A DNA stretch of 47,585 nucleotides, taken from assembly GCA_017307915.1 (NCBI GenBank), contig JAFKGG010000374.1, positions 1-47,585 on the forward strand, read 5' to 3'. Positions within the stretch are counted from its first letter, which is position 1, and the number at the start of each line of letters is the position of its first letter. The position numbers were made by a program, and so were the translations under genes. The DNA comes from Burkholderiales bacterium (GTDB lineage: Bacteria > Pseudomonadota > Gammaproteobacteria > Burkholderiales > Burkholderiaceae_E). A model generated the notes under the pieces. The model saw only the letters and a list, made by a program, of their open reading frames with translations, was not told the origin of the DNA and ran no database searches. Below are positions 16,757 through 25,971 of the stretch, piece by piece.

Positions 16757-17722
16757 ATGATTTCACGCCGCACACTCATTTCCATAGTGCCTGCCGCTGC
16801 CGCAATGGCCGCCATGCCGGCGATCGCACAGCAGAACGTCATTCGTATCGTGGTGCCCTTCGCGCCGGGCGCGTCCACGGACATGCTCGCCCGCCTGGTC
16901 GGCCAGAAGGTCGCCGAGCGCATCGGGAAGATATCGCTGGTCGAGAACAAATCGGGTGCAGGCGGGCAGATCGGGCTGCAGTACGTCGCCAAGGCGCAAG
17001 CCGACGGCAACACGCTGCTGCTCACGCCGTCGGGGCCGATGGTGATCACTGCGCATCTGCTGAAGGTTCCCTACGATCCGCTGAAAGACCTCACGCCTGT
17101 GGCGATGGTGGCCTATGTGCCGACGGCGATCGCCGTCAACGCCGATACACCCTACAAGAGCCTGCAAGACCTGCTGGCCGCAGCCAAGAATAGCGACAAG
17201 CCGATCAACTACAGCGTGTCCGCACTGGGCACGCACATGCACCTTTCCGGCGAACTTCTGAGCCGAGTCACCAGCACCAACTTCGCTTCGGTAGCCTACC
17301 GCGGTGCCGCTCCCGCCACGACCGCCGTCGCCGCGGGCGAGGTGCCGATGACGATCTCTGACCTGAATACCTTGCTGCCGTTCGCCCGCAGCAATCGCAT
17401 CCGTATCCTCGCCCTGACCGGCGGCCAGCGTACGAAAGCGGCTCCGGACATCCCGACCGTTTCGGAACTGGGCGTGAAGGGATACAGCGCCGATGCATGG
17501 ATCGGCCTGTTCGCCCCCGCCGGAACGCCCGAGGCCGTCATCGAACGGCTCAACGAAGAAACATCGCGCGTCCTCGCGCAGCCGGATGTCGTCGGCGTCC
17601 TGCAGGGCGCGGGCCTCGAAGCCCTGCCGATGAGCTTGGCACGGATGCGGTCCTTCGTTGCCAAGGACAGCAGCAAGTGGGCGGAGTTGATTCGCGACGC
17701 CAGGATCAAGGTCGAGCAGTAG
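16757..17722 (+). CDS. Bug/TctC-family periplasmic receptor
   Basis: A 321-residue receptor with a twin-arginine-like N-terminus (MISRRTLISI) and an AGGAGG box six bases upstream of its ATG. Hallmarks are IRIVVPFAPGASTDMLARL, LVENKSGAGGQIG and AWIGLFAPAGT. It follows Rieske pair 1, suggesting that it captures the aromatic acid that pair 1 oxidises. It is the third Bug receptor of this window, and none has a TctA/TctB partner. It converges on the ligase gene with only 12 bases between stops. Confidence 0.88.
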   Translation: MISRRTLISIVPAAAAMAAMPAIAQQNVIRIVVPFAPGASTDMLARLVGQKVAERIGKISLVENKSGAGGQIGLQYVAKAQADGNTLLLTPSGPMVITAHLLKVPYDPLKDLTPVAMVAYVPTAIAVNADTPYKSLQDLLAAAKNSDKPINYSVSALGTHMHLSGELLSRVTSTNFASVAYRGAAPATTAVAAGEVPMTISDLNTLLPFARSNRIRILALTGGQRTKAAPDIPTVSELGVKGYSADAWIGLFAPAGTPEAVIERLNEETSRVLAQPDVVGVLQGAGLEALPMSLARMRSFVAKDSSKWAELIRDARIKVEQ

Positions 17723-17734
17723 CCAGCAGACTCC

Positions 17735-19408
17735 TCAGGACTGGGACTCGCGAAGCAACGCGTCCGCGATCCGGCGCTTCAATGCCGGCTTGTCGACCTT
17801 GCCCACCCGCGTCACGGGGAACTCTTCCAGGATCTCGACGCGCTCGGGGCACTTGAATTTGGCCAGCCCCTGGCCCACCAGGAATTCGGCCAGCGCCTGC
17901 ACCGATGGCGCAAGCGCACCAGGATTGAGGATCAGGTAGATGCACCCCTTTTCGCCATACACCGGGTCTGGCATGGCGACCAGCTTTGCGTCCGCAACGC
18001 AGGGATGCCTGCAGACGAACCCTTCCACTTCCTCGCAGCCGATCTTCTCCCCGCCGCGGTTGACGTTGTCGCGCAAGCGCCCTTCGAAGGCATAGTACCT
18101 GACGCCTTCGACCGTGACCGCCTTCATCAGGTCACCCGTGCGCACCAACCCGTCGCTGGTGAAGCTTGCCTCGGAATTGCGGAAGTAGCCGCGCAACGAG
18201 GATGGTCCGCGAAAGCACAGCTCTCCCGGCGCGCCGTCCTCGACCGGCTCTTCGCTCTCCGGCTGCAGCAACCTGATCTCGGTCGACTTGCAGCCGGTCG
18301 TCCCCTGGCTCCCGTGCCTGGCTTGAACCGGCGCCTCGCCTGGAGTGCCGAGGAGAAGGCCTTCGGTGATCCCGAAGAGATTCGCGCAGGGCACGCCGAG
18401 GTGACGCTCGAGCTTGTCGGACCGGCTCATCGTTGCGAATAGTTTCAATGAGCTCAAGTCATGGCGACTCACACCGTCGTACGCCAGCAGCTTGGGGGCA
18501 ACCGGCCCGATGGACAGCGCATGCGTCACACGCAAGCGCTCGATCAGTTCGAGCATCGAGGGAATATCCACTCTCGACATCAATACCGTGCCGATGCCGC
18601 CCCATATCACGGGCATCAGCGCATAGAGTTGCCCCGCGTTGTGGATCAACGGCAAGGCCCAGATCAGGCGACTGCCGGGCACGATTCCATGGATTCTGGT
18701 CAGCGTCTTGGAATGGCCGAGATATTCGCCATGGAATCGCGGGATGATCTTGGGAATTCCGGTCGTTCCCCCCGACAGCTGGAAGCTCAGGACGTCGCCG
18801 CAGCCGAGCCGCACTCGACCGAGCAAATGCGCAGCTTCCTTTGGCCCGATACCTTCCATCAAGCTTTCGAGCGAATAGTCGCCGCCGCTGCCCCGTGCCA
18901 CGATCAAATGCCGGTACGAGCGATGATCGTCCATCATCCGGCGCGCGAAAGCGCACAGGTCGAACGCGCTGAAGTCGGCCTGCACGAAGTACGCAACCGG
19001 TTGCGACTGCGCAGACAGCTGCCCGATTTCCACCTCGCGATGCTGGGGAACGGCGCAAACCGGGATGATCCCGGCCTTATAGCAAGCGATCAGCGCAACG
19101 GCGGTCTGGACCGTGGTACCCATCTGGAACATCGCACGGTCACCAGGCTGCAAGCCGATCTTCAGCAGCGCAGCCCCGAGCCGATCCGTCTGATCGTGGA
19201 GCTGTGCCACGGTGATCTGCTCGCCATCCGCCCAGAAAGCCATGGCATCGGGTTTCTCGCGCGCAGTCCTGGCCAGCATCTCGCCAACAGTTGCATCCAC
19301 CCATCCGCCGTTGCGGAGGTATTGCGCCGCCTGCGCAGGTTCGCAGTACGTCACCCCCTCGATCGGATGAAGGACACCCGGGTGGATCGTCATTTGCAGT
19401 GATTGCAT
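17735..19408 (-). CDS. Aryl-AMP/CoA ligase, EntE/DhbE-like
   Basis: A 557-residue adenylate-forming enzyme resembling (2,3-dihydroxybenzoyl)- or salicyl-adenylate synthases. The FQLSGGTTGIPKIIPR segment (209-224) is the P-loop-like A3 motif, GITEG is A5, and RVGKVDK near the end carries the A10 lysine. The N-terminal HPIEGVTYCEPAQAAQYL also fits EntE-type proteins. It is expected to adenylate a 2-hydroxybenzoate-like acid and, with CoA present, make the aryl-CoA. No aryl-carrier protein or siderophore gene is seen, so catabolic activation (as in the salicyl-CoA route to gentisate) is more likely than siderophore synthesis. It is the last gene of the operon starting at 25029. Confidence 0.85.
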   Translation of the reverse strand: MQSLQMTIHPGVLHPIEGVTYCEPAQAAQYLRNGGWVDATVGEMLARTAREKPDAMAFWADGEQITVAQLHDQTDRLGAALLKIGLQPGDRAMFQMGTTVQTAVALIACYKAGIIPVCAVPQHREVEIGQLSAQSQPVAYFVQADFSAFDLCAFARRMMDDHRSYRHLIVARGSGGDYSLESLMEGIGPKEAAHLLGRVRLGCGDVLSFQLSGGTTGIPKIIPRFHGEYLGHSKTLTRIHGIVPGSRLIWALPLIHNAGQLYALMPVIWGGIGTVLMSRVDIPSMLELIERLRVTHALSIGPVAPKLLAYDGVSRHDLSSLKLFATMSRSDKLERHLGVPCANLFGITEGLLLGTPGEAPVQARHGSQGTTGCKSTEIRLLQPESEEPVEDGAPGELCFRGPSSLRGYFRNSEASFTSDGLVRTGDLMKAVTVEGVRYYAFEGRLRDNVNRGGEKIGCEEVEGFVCRHPCVADAKLVAMPDPVYGEKGCIYLILNPGALAPSVQALAEFLVGQGLAKFKCPERVEILEEFPVTRVGKVDKPALKRRIADALLRESQS

Positions 19409-19429
19409 TGAACTCGGGCCGCTGCCGGC

Positions 19430-20431
19430 TCAGGGCAGTGCCACGCCTGCCGGAAAACCCCGGCCGGCAGCGAGGCTGGCGGCATGATGCAGTGCCGAGG
19501 CCATGCCGTCGGCATCGGCCACACCCTTGCCTGCGATGTCGAACGCCGTACCGTGCGCCACCGAGACGCGCAGGCTCGGCTCGCCCAGGACGATGGCGCA
19601 GCTGTCTTCGGAGCGCAGCGTCTTGACCGCGATGTGGCCCTGGTCGTGATACAGCGCCAGTGCGCAGTCGAACTCACCGGCAGCACAGCGCGCAAAGACG
19701 CTATCGGGCGGCAGCGGCCCGACGGCATTCATGCCCTGCTGCCGAGCCGCAAGCACCGCAGGCGCAAGTTCCGCGCCGTCTTCCGGCCCTTTGCAGTGCG
19801 GGTTCAAACCGGCTACGGCAATACTCGGCCGCGCCACGCCCCAGCGCCGCAGCGCCTCGTGCGTCTGCTGCATCAGCGTGAACACGGCATCCCGTTTGAC
19901 CCGATCAAGCGCATCGCGCAAGGGTATGTGATCACTCAGATGCACCACTCGCAGGCGCCCAGCCACCAGCAGCAGATGACTTTGCACGACGCCCGGCAAC
20001 GGTGGCACCTGGGCGACACCGGTTGCCGCCGCGATGGACTCCACGTGAATGGGCCCCTGCACGATCGCATCCACCTCGCCGCGCGACGCAAGCTCCGCGG
20101 CCAGATTGCGCCAGCCGACCACGGCACGCCCGCATTCGGCCGACACCCGTGCCGGCATCACCACGGCAGCAGGCAGCGCGTCCGGTTCGATGACTTCCAG
20201 CAGACCGGCACCGCCAACGGCGTGCGCGACGCCGGCAACCTTGCGCAGCGCGATGTGAAGACCCGACACCTCGGCCGCCATTTCGAGCGCACGCATCGAC
20301 CCGATCGCGACGACACGGGCCTGCGGTGGCCGCCGCACCAGCGCCTTCAGCAATACCTCAGGGCCGATGCCGCAGGGATCGCCCATCACCGCCAGCAGCG
20401 TGGGGCGCTGCCTGTGTTCCAGCGTCTTCAC
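19430..20431 (-). CDS. PdxA/TphB-family dehydrogenase, probable decarboxylating dihydrodiol dehydrogenase (1)
   Basis: A 334-residue PdxA-family protein: GDPCGIGPE at 17-25 and metal-ligand histidines in SDHIPL (His168), LNPHCKGPEDG (His212) and YHDQGHI (His262). PdxA makes a pyridoxal precursor, but the family also holds TphB, which oxidatively decarboxylates the cis-dihydrodiol of terephthalate. Its GTG start at 20431 overlaps the stop of the Rieske beta gene (GTGA), so the trio alpha-beta-PdxA is coupled. Conversion of a carboxylated dihydrodiol to a catechol plus CO2 is therefore the favoured role. A biosynthetic PdxA is unlikely, since the window has three paralogues, each tied to a Rieske pair. 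The family is clear; the reaction is inferred. Confidence 0.85.
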   Translation of the reverse strand: MKTLEHRQRPTLLAVMGDPCGIGPEVLLKALVRRPPQARVVAIGSMRALEMAAEVSGLHIALRKVAGVAHAVGGAGLLEVIEPDALPAAVVMPARVSAECGRAVVGWRNLAAELASRGEVDAIVQGPIHVESIAAATGVAQVPPLPGVVQSHLLLVAGRLRVVHLSDHIPLRDALDRVKRDAVFTLMQQTHEALRRWGVARPSIAVAGLNPHCKGPEDGAELAPAVLAARQQGMNAVGPLPPDSVFARCAAGEFDCALALYHDQGHIAVKTLRSEDSCAIVLGEPSLRVSVAHGTAFDIAGKGVADADGMASALHHAASLAAGRGFPAGVALP

Positions 20432-20922
20432 AGCAGGTAGACGTCCAGGACGACGGGGATCACATCGTTGAGGACCAGCACCTTCTTCTTCTCGATCCAC
20501 CAGCGGCCCGTCGGTGCGCGGCCCAGGACGTATTCGTAGCGGCCCCAGAACGTCGTCGTGGCCGCATCGCGCCAGCAGTTCACCTGCCAATTGGCCTTGA
20601 CCGTGCAACGGCGCCCATCCTCGTCGAACTGGTACTGGATGTTGGTGATGTAGTGGCAGGTGCGCGGCAGCAGTGCGGAGACGACCGAGCGGCCGGAACG
20701 GATGCGAAAGATCCGATCTTCCAGGCCTTGGCGCGAACTGTAGTAGATGAGGGACAGCTCGCTGTCGGGATCGGAGGTCGGCTCATCTTGCTCCCACGCG
20801 GGAACCCAGAATTCGATTTCCGGAGACATCAGGTCGAGCCATTCCTGCCATTGACGGCTGTCGATGAACTCCGCTTCCTTCAGCAGGAGCGCTTCGATTT
20901 CTTCTCGCCATGATGGGGTCAT
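20428..20922 (-). CDS. Rieske ring-hydroxylating oxygenase, beta subunit (pair 2)
   Basis: A 164-residue BenB-like beta subunit. The start ATG at 20922 overlaps the alpha stop (ATGA), in preference to the ATG at 20955. Features include EAEFIDSRQWQEWLDL, the FWVPAW strand, ELSLIYYSS and a GRYEYVLGR strand near the end. It completes an alpha3beta3-type oxygenase with the upstream alpha subunit and is coupled in turn to the PdxA-like gene. Confidence 0.85.
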   Translation of the reverse strand: MTPSWREEIEALLLKEAEFIDSRQWQEWLDLMSPEIEFWVPAWEQDEPTSDPDSELSLIYYSSRQGLEDRIFRIRSGRSVVSALLPRTCHYITNIQYQFDEDGRRCTVKANWQVNCWRDAATTTFWGRYEYVLGRAPTGRWWIEKKKVLVLNDVIPVVLDVYLL

Positions 20923-22250
20923 CGGCCGGCCTCTCGCTGCAATTGCTCGAGCCATGCCCGGTACATGCCCAGATACAGTCCCTCGTCCTGGATCCAGCCG
21001 CCGCAGCTGCGCGGCCGGATACCCAGCTCTTCGGCAAACCGGTCGGGTTCCGTCACCTGGTGCGTCGCACCACGGCTCAGATCACTGGCTCCACCAGCCA
21101 GAAAGCCCCGCTGCGATCGATTGAAAATCTCAAGGTCGTCGGGCGTTGCCATGCCGCTGGCATTGAAGAAGTCTTCGTAGTAACGCAGTCGCGTGCGCCG
21201 CTGCGATGCAGATTCGCCGACGGGGCCGAAGCCAAAACCCACCACTTCCGTGCAGTCGACGCTCACCGGCTGGATCACCCGGATCTGCGTGCTCATCTGA
21301 TCCATGATCATCAGGTTGGGAAAGATGAGGAGGTTGCGCAAGCGACCGACCGCCCAGTTGGCGCGCACCTTGCCCATGCGCTGCTCCAGTTCCGGCAGGT
21401 TCTCGTAATTGAAACGATCCTGCGGATTGTCCCAATCGCGCCAGATCATCAGATGGCCGTGGCCGAGGTCGAAGTAGCCACCGTTCATGTCACGCGGATC
21501 GTGGCGCATCGCCATCGAACCGACCTTCTCGCCGGGAGCGGCGGAACGGCTCCGGTGCTGGATGGTGGCGGAGAAGTTGGCGTGCACGACAGGGGCGTGG
21601 TAGCCGTCGACGGCGTTCTCCGCTTGCAGCTTCCAGTTGCCGCGGTAGGTGTAGGCAGACCGCCCCTTCAGAATTTCCCAGCCAGTGGCCGACTGATCGA
21701 CGAGAAGGTCGATGCACGTGGCCGCATCGCCGAGATGTTGGCGCAGCGGCACAGCGTCGGGATCGAGGCTGCCGAAGATGAAACCACGGTACGACTCGAG
21801 CTGCGGCACCTTGCGCAGGCCGAGGCCTGATTTCTCGAAGCTGGGCGGGTACGCCCCGGCCGATTCGGCGAAGACGCCGACGAGATCGCCGCGACCGTTG
21901 AACGTCCAAGCGTGATAGGGACAGACGATGGCCCGTGCGCTCCCCTTGTGAGCCGTCAGCAACTGCGCGCCACGGTGCGGGCAAGCGTTGAGAAAGCCGC
22001 CGAGGTGGCCTGCATCGTCCCGGTTGACGATGACCGGCTGCCGGCCGATACGGCGCGTGACGTAGCTATGCGGTGCCGGCAGCTCGCTTTCATGAGCGAG
22101 ATAGACCCACGTGCGATGCCATAGCCGTTCCATCTCGAGTTCATAGATCTCGGGGCTGGTATAGACATCACGCCGCAGGCGGGCCAGCCCATCCTGGGCG
22201 ACCGTGAGCACATCCGACAGAGAGGAAAGATCGCTAGCCATTCTATTCAT
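20919..22250 (-). CDS. Rieske ring-hydroxylating oxygenase, alpha subunit, BenA-like (pair 2)
   Basis: A 443-residue protein much like benzoate 1,2-dioxygenase alpha subunits. Rieske ligands are Cys90, His92, Cys110 and His113; the mononuclear Fe site is Asp215 (bridging), His218 and His223 (NWKLQAENAVDGYHAPVVH). The family segments GMATPDDLEIFNRSQRGF and IFGSLDPD also match BenA. It attacks an aromatic carboxylate at the 1,2-position, giving a carboxylated cis-dihydrodiol. Context (PdxA-like dehydrogenase, LigAB, NahD and NahE homologues) suggests a bicyclic aromatic acid rather than benzoate. Redox partners are not encoded here. An in-frame ATG at 22241 is an alternative start. The 70-base gap to the LigB gene shows nothing notable. 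Confidence 0.88.
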   Translation of the reverse strand: MNRMASDLSSLSDVLTVAQDGLARLRRDVYTSPEIYELEMERLWHRTWVYLAHESELPAPHSYVTRRIGRQPVIVNRDDAGHLGGFLNACPHRGAQLLTAHKGSARAIVCPYHAWTFNGRGDLVGVFAESAGAYPPSFEKSGLGLRKVPQLESYRGFIFGSLDPDAVPLRQHLGDAATCIDLLVDQSATGWEILKGRSAYTYRGNWKLQAENAVDGYHAPVVHANFSATIQHRSRSAAPGEKVGSMAMRHDPRDMNGGYFDLGHGHLMIWRDWDNPQDRFNYENLPELEQRMGKVRANWAVGRLRNLLIFPNLMIMDQMSTQIRVIQPVSVDCTEVVGFGFGPVGESASQRRTRLRYYEDFFNASGMATPDDLEIFNRSQRGFLAGGASDLSRGATHQVTEPDRFAEELGIRPRSCGGWIQDEGLYLGMYRAWLEQLQREAGR

Positions 22251-22320
22251 CGAGCACGAGGCCGGAAGCCTTGATCAAGGGTTGCCATTTAGCCCATGGC
22301 CACACTGCACCGCGTAAATC

Positions 22321-23151
22321 TCAGGCGGAAATGCCGACAGCAAGCTCAGTGAAACCGAGGCCGGTGACCCATTCCTCGACCGGCTCGTAGGCAATGACCC
22401 GACTATTCAGATGCGGGACCGCCGCCATCGCCACGATCCAGTTACGGATCTCGAGCGCACCATTACCGGCCTGGTCGACGATGTGCGCGTCGGACAGCAC
22501 AGCCAATGCCTCGACGTCGTTGCGCTCGACGAGCGCCAGCACCTGCCGGTCGAATTCCTCATTGACCCGCCCCATGTCGGCCATCCCGACCCAGTGACTG
22601 ATACCACCCGTGCCCAGCACCACCACGCGCGCATCACCGGGCCAGGCCGCGACCGCGCGTGCGATCATTTCGCCGAGCTGCTTGCACCGCTTGCCCTGGA
22701 TCAGCGGCGTCATCCCGCACGAGATATAGACCGGGATGCACTTCACGCCTGGCGGCACCGCCAGGTGGATGGGCACCATCGTCGAATGATCCAGCGCCAG
22801 CGACTTGGCAACTGCCCAGTCGAAGCCATGCTCGAAGCCGAAGTTCATGATGTGTTCGGCCAGCGGCGTGTCATTCGGGACGGCGGTGCGTCCAATGCGC
22901 AGCCACGGCTCGATCGGCCCTTCGAGATCACCGACGCCGATCAGAATCCGCGGATGGCAGTTCGGCGCGAACATGGCACAGTGGTCGTCGCCGATGACGA
23001 TGACGGTATCGGCCCGCAGGGCCTGAATGCCTTCGCGCACCCGTTCGAATGCCTGCATGACCCTCGCGGCCTCGTCGGGCGGAGCCGCATCGGGTGCGCT
23101 GGTGATGAGGGGATCGTGCGGTACGCAGAAGCCGCCAACGATGCTTGCCAT
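22321..23151 (-). CDS. LigB-type class III extradiol dioxygenase, beta (catalytic) subunit
   Basis: A 276-residue LigB homologue. Predicted Fe ligands are His12 (VPHDP), His57 (GDDHCAMF) and Glu233 (ALEIRNWI), and His185 in GTGGISHW matches the catalytic His of protocatechuate 4,5-dioxygenase. It opens an aromatic diol ring between an OH-bearing carbon and its neighbour. The LigA-like partner gene precedes it by three bases. Because NahD- and NahE-like genes follow in the same operon, the substrate is probably a 1,2-dihydroxynaphthalene-type diol. LigB-like enzymes have been reported in some phenanthrene pathways (PhnC type, from memory). Confidence 0.88.
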   Translation of the reverse strand: MASIVGGFCVPHDPLITSAPDAAPPDEAARVMQAFERVREGIQALRADTVIVIGDDHCAMFAPNCHPRILIGVGDLEGPIEPWLRIGRTAVPNDTPLAEHIMNFGFEHGFDWAVAKSLALDHSTMVPIHLAVPPGVKCIPVYISCGMTPLIQGKRCKQLGEMIARAVAAWPGDARVVVLGTGGISHWVGMADMGRVNEEFDRQVLALVERNDVEALAVLSDAHIVDQAGNGALEIRNWIVAMAAVPHLNSRVIAYEPVEEWVTGLGFTELAVGISA

Positions 23152-23154
23152 GCG

Positions 23155-23409
23155 CTACTCCTTCAGGGCACGAAGATACTCGGGCACGCGATCACGCCCA
23201 TGCAGAGCGGAAAACGCTCTCATCGCCAGCATGTGGTTCAGCCCGCGACGGGTCAGTTCCCGGAAATCAAGTGCACGGATGAGCCCGACCTCGTCGGGCT
23301 CCAGCGGGTAGCGCGCCAAGAATGCGGCCGGTTCCGAGGCATAGGCTTTTGCCACCTCGGGGTTGCCCGCGATTTCATACATGACGCGCTCGACGGTATA
23401 GATGCTCAT
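23155..23409 (-). CDS. LigA-type extradiol dioxygenase, alpha (small) subunit
   Basis: An 84-residue helical protein of the LigA family. The start at 23409 (MSIYTVERVMYEI) overlaps the stop of the isomerase gene as ATGA. It shows the typical PEVAKAYASEPAAFLARYPL and GLNHMLAMRAF segments; Gly-Leu-Asn-His-Met near the C-terminus corresponds to the part that covers the LigB active site. It forms the alpha2beta2 enzyme with the LigB-like protein. The longer frame to 23493 is rejected because it overlaps the isomerase gene by about 90 bases. Confidence 0.85.
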   Translation of the reverse strand: MSIYTVERVMYEIAGNPEVAKAYASEPAAFLARYPLEPDEVGLIRALDFRELTRRGLNHMLAMRAFSALHGRDRVPEYLRALKE

Positions 23410-24020
23410 TGGCCCCTGCCTTGCTCCCGCCCGGCCTGGTTCGCCTCGCGCAGATACGATGTCATCAGCTCGAGACGGTCGTTGCCCCACCACATCTCGC
23501 CTGCCGAAATCATCGTCGGCACGCCGAATACGCCTGCTGCATGCGCGCGCTCATTCGATTCCAGCAGCCTGCGCGCGGCGTCAGGCGAGACAACGAACTG
23601 CATGAACCTGGAAACATCCCAGCCAAGGCCGGCAGCGACACTCGCCAGCACGTCGTCGCTGCTCATGTCACGCCCTCGACCATAAGTTTCCGCCCACAAG
23701 GCCTCGATGTAGCGCTGTGCGTCGCTCTGGTGTTCAGCGAAGAATATGCCCTTGTTCGCGCGCGAAGAATCGTAAGACACCAGCGGTACGAGGGGCACGC
23801 CGTATTGGCGCGCCCAGCGCTGCAGGTCGGTACGCGCGTACTTCAGCTTCAACGGCATATCGCGGGTTGCGGGGCCGGTGTTATTGGCCCTCTGCTTGAG
23901 CCAGTTCAGATCCACAGCGTGGTAGCGGACCTCGTGGCCCAGCGAAGCCGCCAGGCGCGGCAACTGCTGGAATGCCAGATACGCGTAAGGGCTGAGGAAG
24001 TCGAGATAGAAGTCGATCAT
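23406..24020 (-). CDS. 2-Hydroxychromene-2-carboxylate isomerase, NahD-like (kappa-GST fold)
   Basis: A 204-residue DsbA/kappa-glutathione-transferase-fold protein. The N-terminal MIDFYLDFLSPYAYLAF carries Ser10 at the glutathione-binding position of NahD. The GVFGVPTM cis-Pro motif and WWGNDRLELM near the C-terminus are family hallmarks. It interconverts 2-hydroxychromene-2-carboxylate and trans-o-hydroxybenzylidenepyruvate in naphthalene breakdown, using glutathione. Its presence between LigA and the hydratase-aldolase gene is strong evidence that this operon processes a fused bicyclic aromatic. Confidence 0.86.
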   Translation of the reverse strand: MIDFYLDFLSPYAYLAFQQLPRLAASLGHEVRYHAVDLNWLKQRANNTGPATRDMPLKLKYARTDLQRWARQYGVPLVPLVSYDSSRANKGIFFAEHQSDAQRYIEALWAETYGRGRDMSSDDVLASVAAGLGWDVSRFMQFVVSPDAARRLLESNERAHAAGVFGVPTMISAGEMWWGNDRLELMTSYLREANQAGREQGRGQ

Positions 24021-24042
24021 GCATCACTCACGGCGACTTTCA

Positions 24043-25029
24043 CTAGGCCCGAAAGCGGGCAGCATGCTGCGCCCACAGCCGGCCGGCTTCCTCTGCCCCC
24101 TTGACGTAGTCAGCCGGCACGAGATGGTATGGCGGCCGGCATGGGCCGGCCTTCATCCACCCGGCCGCGTTCATCCGCGCCTTTTCCAGGCCAACGTTGT
24201 ACTTGGAGAATTCAGCAAAGTCACCGCGCGGAAAGAGCGGTGCATTCGAAGCGGCGATCGCCTCGGCGACCCTCTTGGTCTCGGACCAATCACCCGAGCG
24301 CTTGGAAGCCGCCACCTGATCTCGCAGCGCAAGCGCGAGTTCAGGTCCGCACACGGCGCCGCCCGTCCAGAAGCCGGTGCATTCTTCGGGTGCCATGCGT
24401 GCAGCAGCGTAGTAATTGTTGTCGGTAGGCAGCAGGCGTATGCGCCCCTTGGTCAGCCGCAAATCGGCCAGCAGTCGGTCGATACCGACATACTTTGCAC
24501 ACACGACCTGCCGGATTTCGGCGACCTGGGCCCAGAACGGACGCGGAAACTCGAACTTGAACGCCTCGGGGTTCGCGTAGATGCAGATGGCGGTATCGGG
24601 GCATGCCTCGGCCACGTCGCGGTAGAACTGCACTGCCGTGGGCAGATCTGCCTTGCACCACATGGGTACGCCCAGCATCGTGCCATCCACGCCGAGCGCA
24701 GCGGCGGCGCGCGTCTGCTCGATCGTGTCACGCGTGTTGAGCGATGTCGTTCCACCGAAGAACGGCACCCTGCCGGCCACGGTCTCGACCACGGTGGCCA
24801 TGAAATCCTGCTTTTCTTTCCAGGTGAGCGTCGCCCCCTCGCCGAAAGTGCCCAGGCTGAGAATGCCGTCGACACCGGATTCGATCAGCTTGTCGACGAC
24901 GCGAGCCGTTTCGTCGAGATCGACTGTATCGGCGGCACGCCAGTCAGAGGCGTTGTCCTTGGCTGGGGTCGGGATGATCGCCCAGGCGCCGCGGATGTCG
25001 GCGGCGCTGAGCAGCTCGCGTCTCCTCAT
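24043..25029 (-). CDS. trans-o-Hydroxybenzylidenepyruvate hydratase-aldolase, NahE/PhdJ-like
   Basis: A 328-residue DapA-family class I aldolase that follows NahE/PhdJ closely ([58 protein letters not shown]). The Schiff-base lysine is Lys179 in CAKYVG and the catalytic Tyr is Tyr151 in IYANPEAF. It hydrates and cleaves the benzylidenepyruvate to an aromatic aldehyde plus pyruvate. The start at 25029 is preferred for its GGGAG box; an ATG at 25053 would be almost at the predicted transcript start. It heads the eight-gene minus-strand operon down to 17735, from a promoter that overlaps a TetR-type operator. Confidence 0.87.
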   Translation of the reverse strand: MRRRELLSAADIRGAWAIIPTPAKDNASDWRAADTVDLDETARVVDKLIESGVDGILSLGTFGEGATLTWKEKQDFMATVVETVAGRVPFFGGTTSLNTRDTIEQTRAAAALGVDGTMLGVPMWCKADLPTAVQFYRDVAEACPDTAICIYANPEAFKFEFPRPFWAQVAEIRQVVCAKYVGIDRLLADLRLTKGRIRLLPTDNNYYAAARMAPEECTGFWTGGAVCGPELALALRDQVAASKRSGDWSETKRVAEAIAASNAPLFPRGDFAEFSKYNVGLEKARMNAAGWMKAGPCRPPYHLVPADYVKGAEEAGRLWAQHAARFRA

Positions 25030-25062
25030 GTCTGCACTCCCGTTCTTCAGCATGATTGACGC

Positions 25063-25093
25063 AGTAGACCATTTTTCGACGTTTACGTCAATT
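25063..25093 (-). promoter_or_regulatory. Promoter with TetR-type operator for the NahE-to-ligase operon
   Basis: On the minus strand: TTGACG (25091-25086), a 17-base spacer and TCTACT (25068-25063). The core GAC-GTTTAC-GTC at 25078-25089 contains the perfect arms GACGT/ACGTC and lies across the promoter, partly over the stop codon of the tetR gene. It is followed on the minus strand by GAAAAA and GTC, as in the three other copies of the motif. Binding would block RNA polymerase. Confidence 0.6.
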
Positions 25094-25903
25094 ATTCTTC
25101 TTCATGCCCGCCTCGAGGTGCCGTTCGAGGTACGCCAGGTCTTCACGCAAAAGGCGGATCGAATCCTGTACATCGCGGGCCCGGTCAGCGCGCGCCTCTG
25201 CACGCAACAAGGCATTCACGCCGATATCCGCGATCGCAGCCGACACCTCTTCCACTTTCATGCGTCCGTCGGGGCGGAACCACCATGCCGTCCAGTTGCA
25301 CATGCCAATGAGGCTGAATGCAGCCACGTCGGCATCTACGTCGCGAAACTTGCCGCCGGAGATACCGCGCTCGATGATGGCCCGGAAATTCTCGAAGATC
25401 ACCCGGCGCGCCGCCTCCGCCTCGGCCACGTGTTCGCGGGGCAGTTCCTTCTCGTTGCGCTCGATCACGCGAAACCCCTGAGGGTGCTCCATGATCAGCG
25501 TCGCATGCTGCCGCACGACCTCGCGCAACGCGGCGACGACATCGAAGTCGGGTCGGGCGATGACGCTGGAGGCGAGCCGCTTGGCTGACAAGGTGACCTC
25601 CTCCGATAGCGCCTGGAGGATGTTTTCCTTCTTCTTGAAGTAGTAGTAGACGGCTGTGCGCGTCAGACCCAGCGATTCTGCGATGTCCTGGATGCTCGTG
25701 CCACCGGTGCCGCGCTCGATGAACAGGGTGACCGCTGCATCCAGAATCGCCCGGCGCAGCACTTCGCCCTTGAATGAGGCCCTGGCACCGGACTCGTTGC
25801 CCTCGGCGGCGGGGTTCTGGGGTGCGCTGGCGCGGCGCGCCGGCGTACGTCGCTGGGTGCTCGTCTTCGTGGCGACGATGGCTCGTTTCGGTTTACGCGG
25901 CAT
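25088..25903 (-). CDS. TetR-family transcriptional regulator
   Basis: A 271-residue regulator. A basic, Pro/Ala-rich N-terminal extension of about 45 residues precedes the HTH ([44 protein letters not shown]), then a helical ligand-binding domain. The first-listed ATG has no good ribosome site, so a start further in is possible. It lies between two divergent catabolic operons and next to two copies of a GAC-N6-GTC plus A-tract site. Two more copies sit at 14004 and 14109. It is therefore the likely repressor of the modules starting at 13955, 14273, 25029 and 26031, released by a substrate or CoA thioester. Confidence 0.87.
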   Translation of the reverse strand: MPRKPKRAIVATKTSTQRRTPARRASAPQNPAAEGNESGARASFKGEVLRRAILDAAVTLFIERGTGGTSIQDIAESLGLTRTAVYYYFKKKENILQALSEEVTLSAKRLASSVIARPDFDVVAALREVVRQHATLIMEHPQGFRVIERNEKELPREHVAEAEAARRVIFENFRAIIERGISGGKFRDVDADVAAFSLIGMCNWTAWWFRPDGRMKVEEVSAAIADIGVNALLRAEARADRARDVQDSIRLLREDLAYLERHLEAGMKKNN

Positions 25904-25971
25904 GGGTGCGGGATGGTAGTTGACGGACCGATCATACCCATGCGACCGGATCAGTGGCTATCTTCGATCGA

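Noticed and set aside
19430-20431. Calling the PdxA-like gene a pyridoxine biosynthesis pdxA
   Set aside because: Three diverged copies are each tied to a Rieske pair; no vitamin B6 or ksgA-type neighbours are present.
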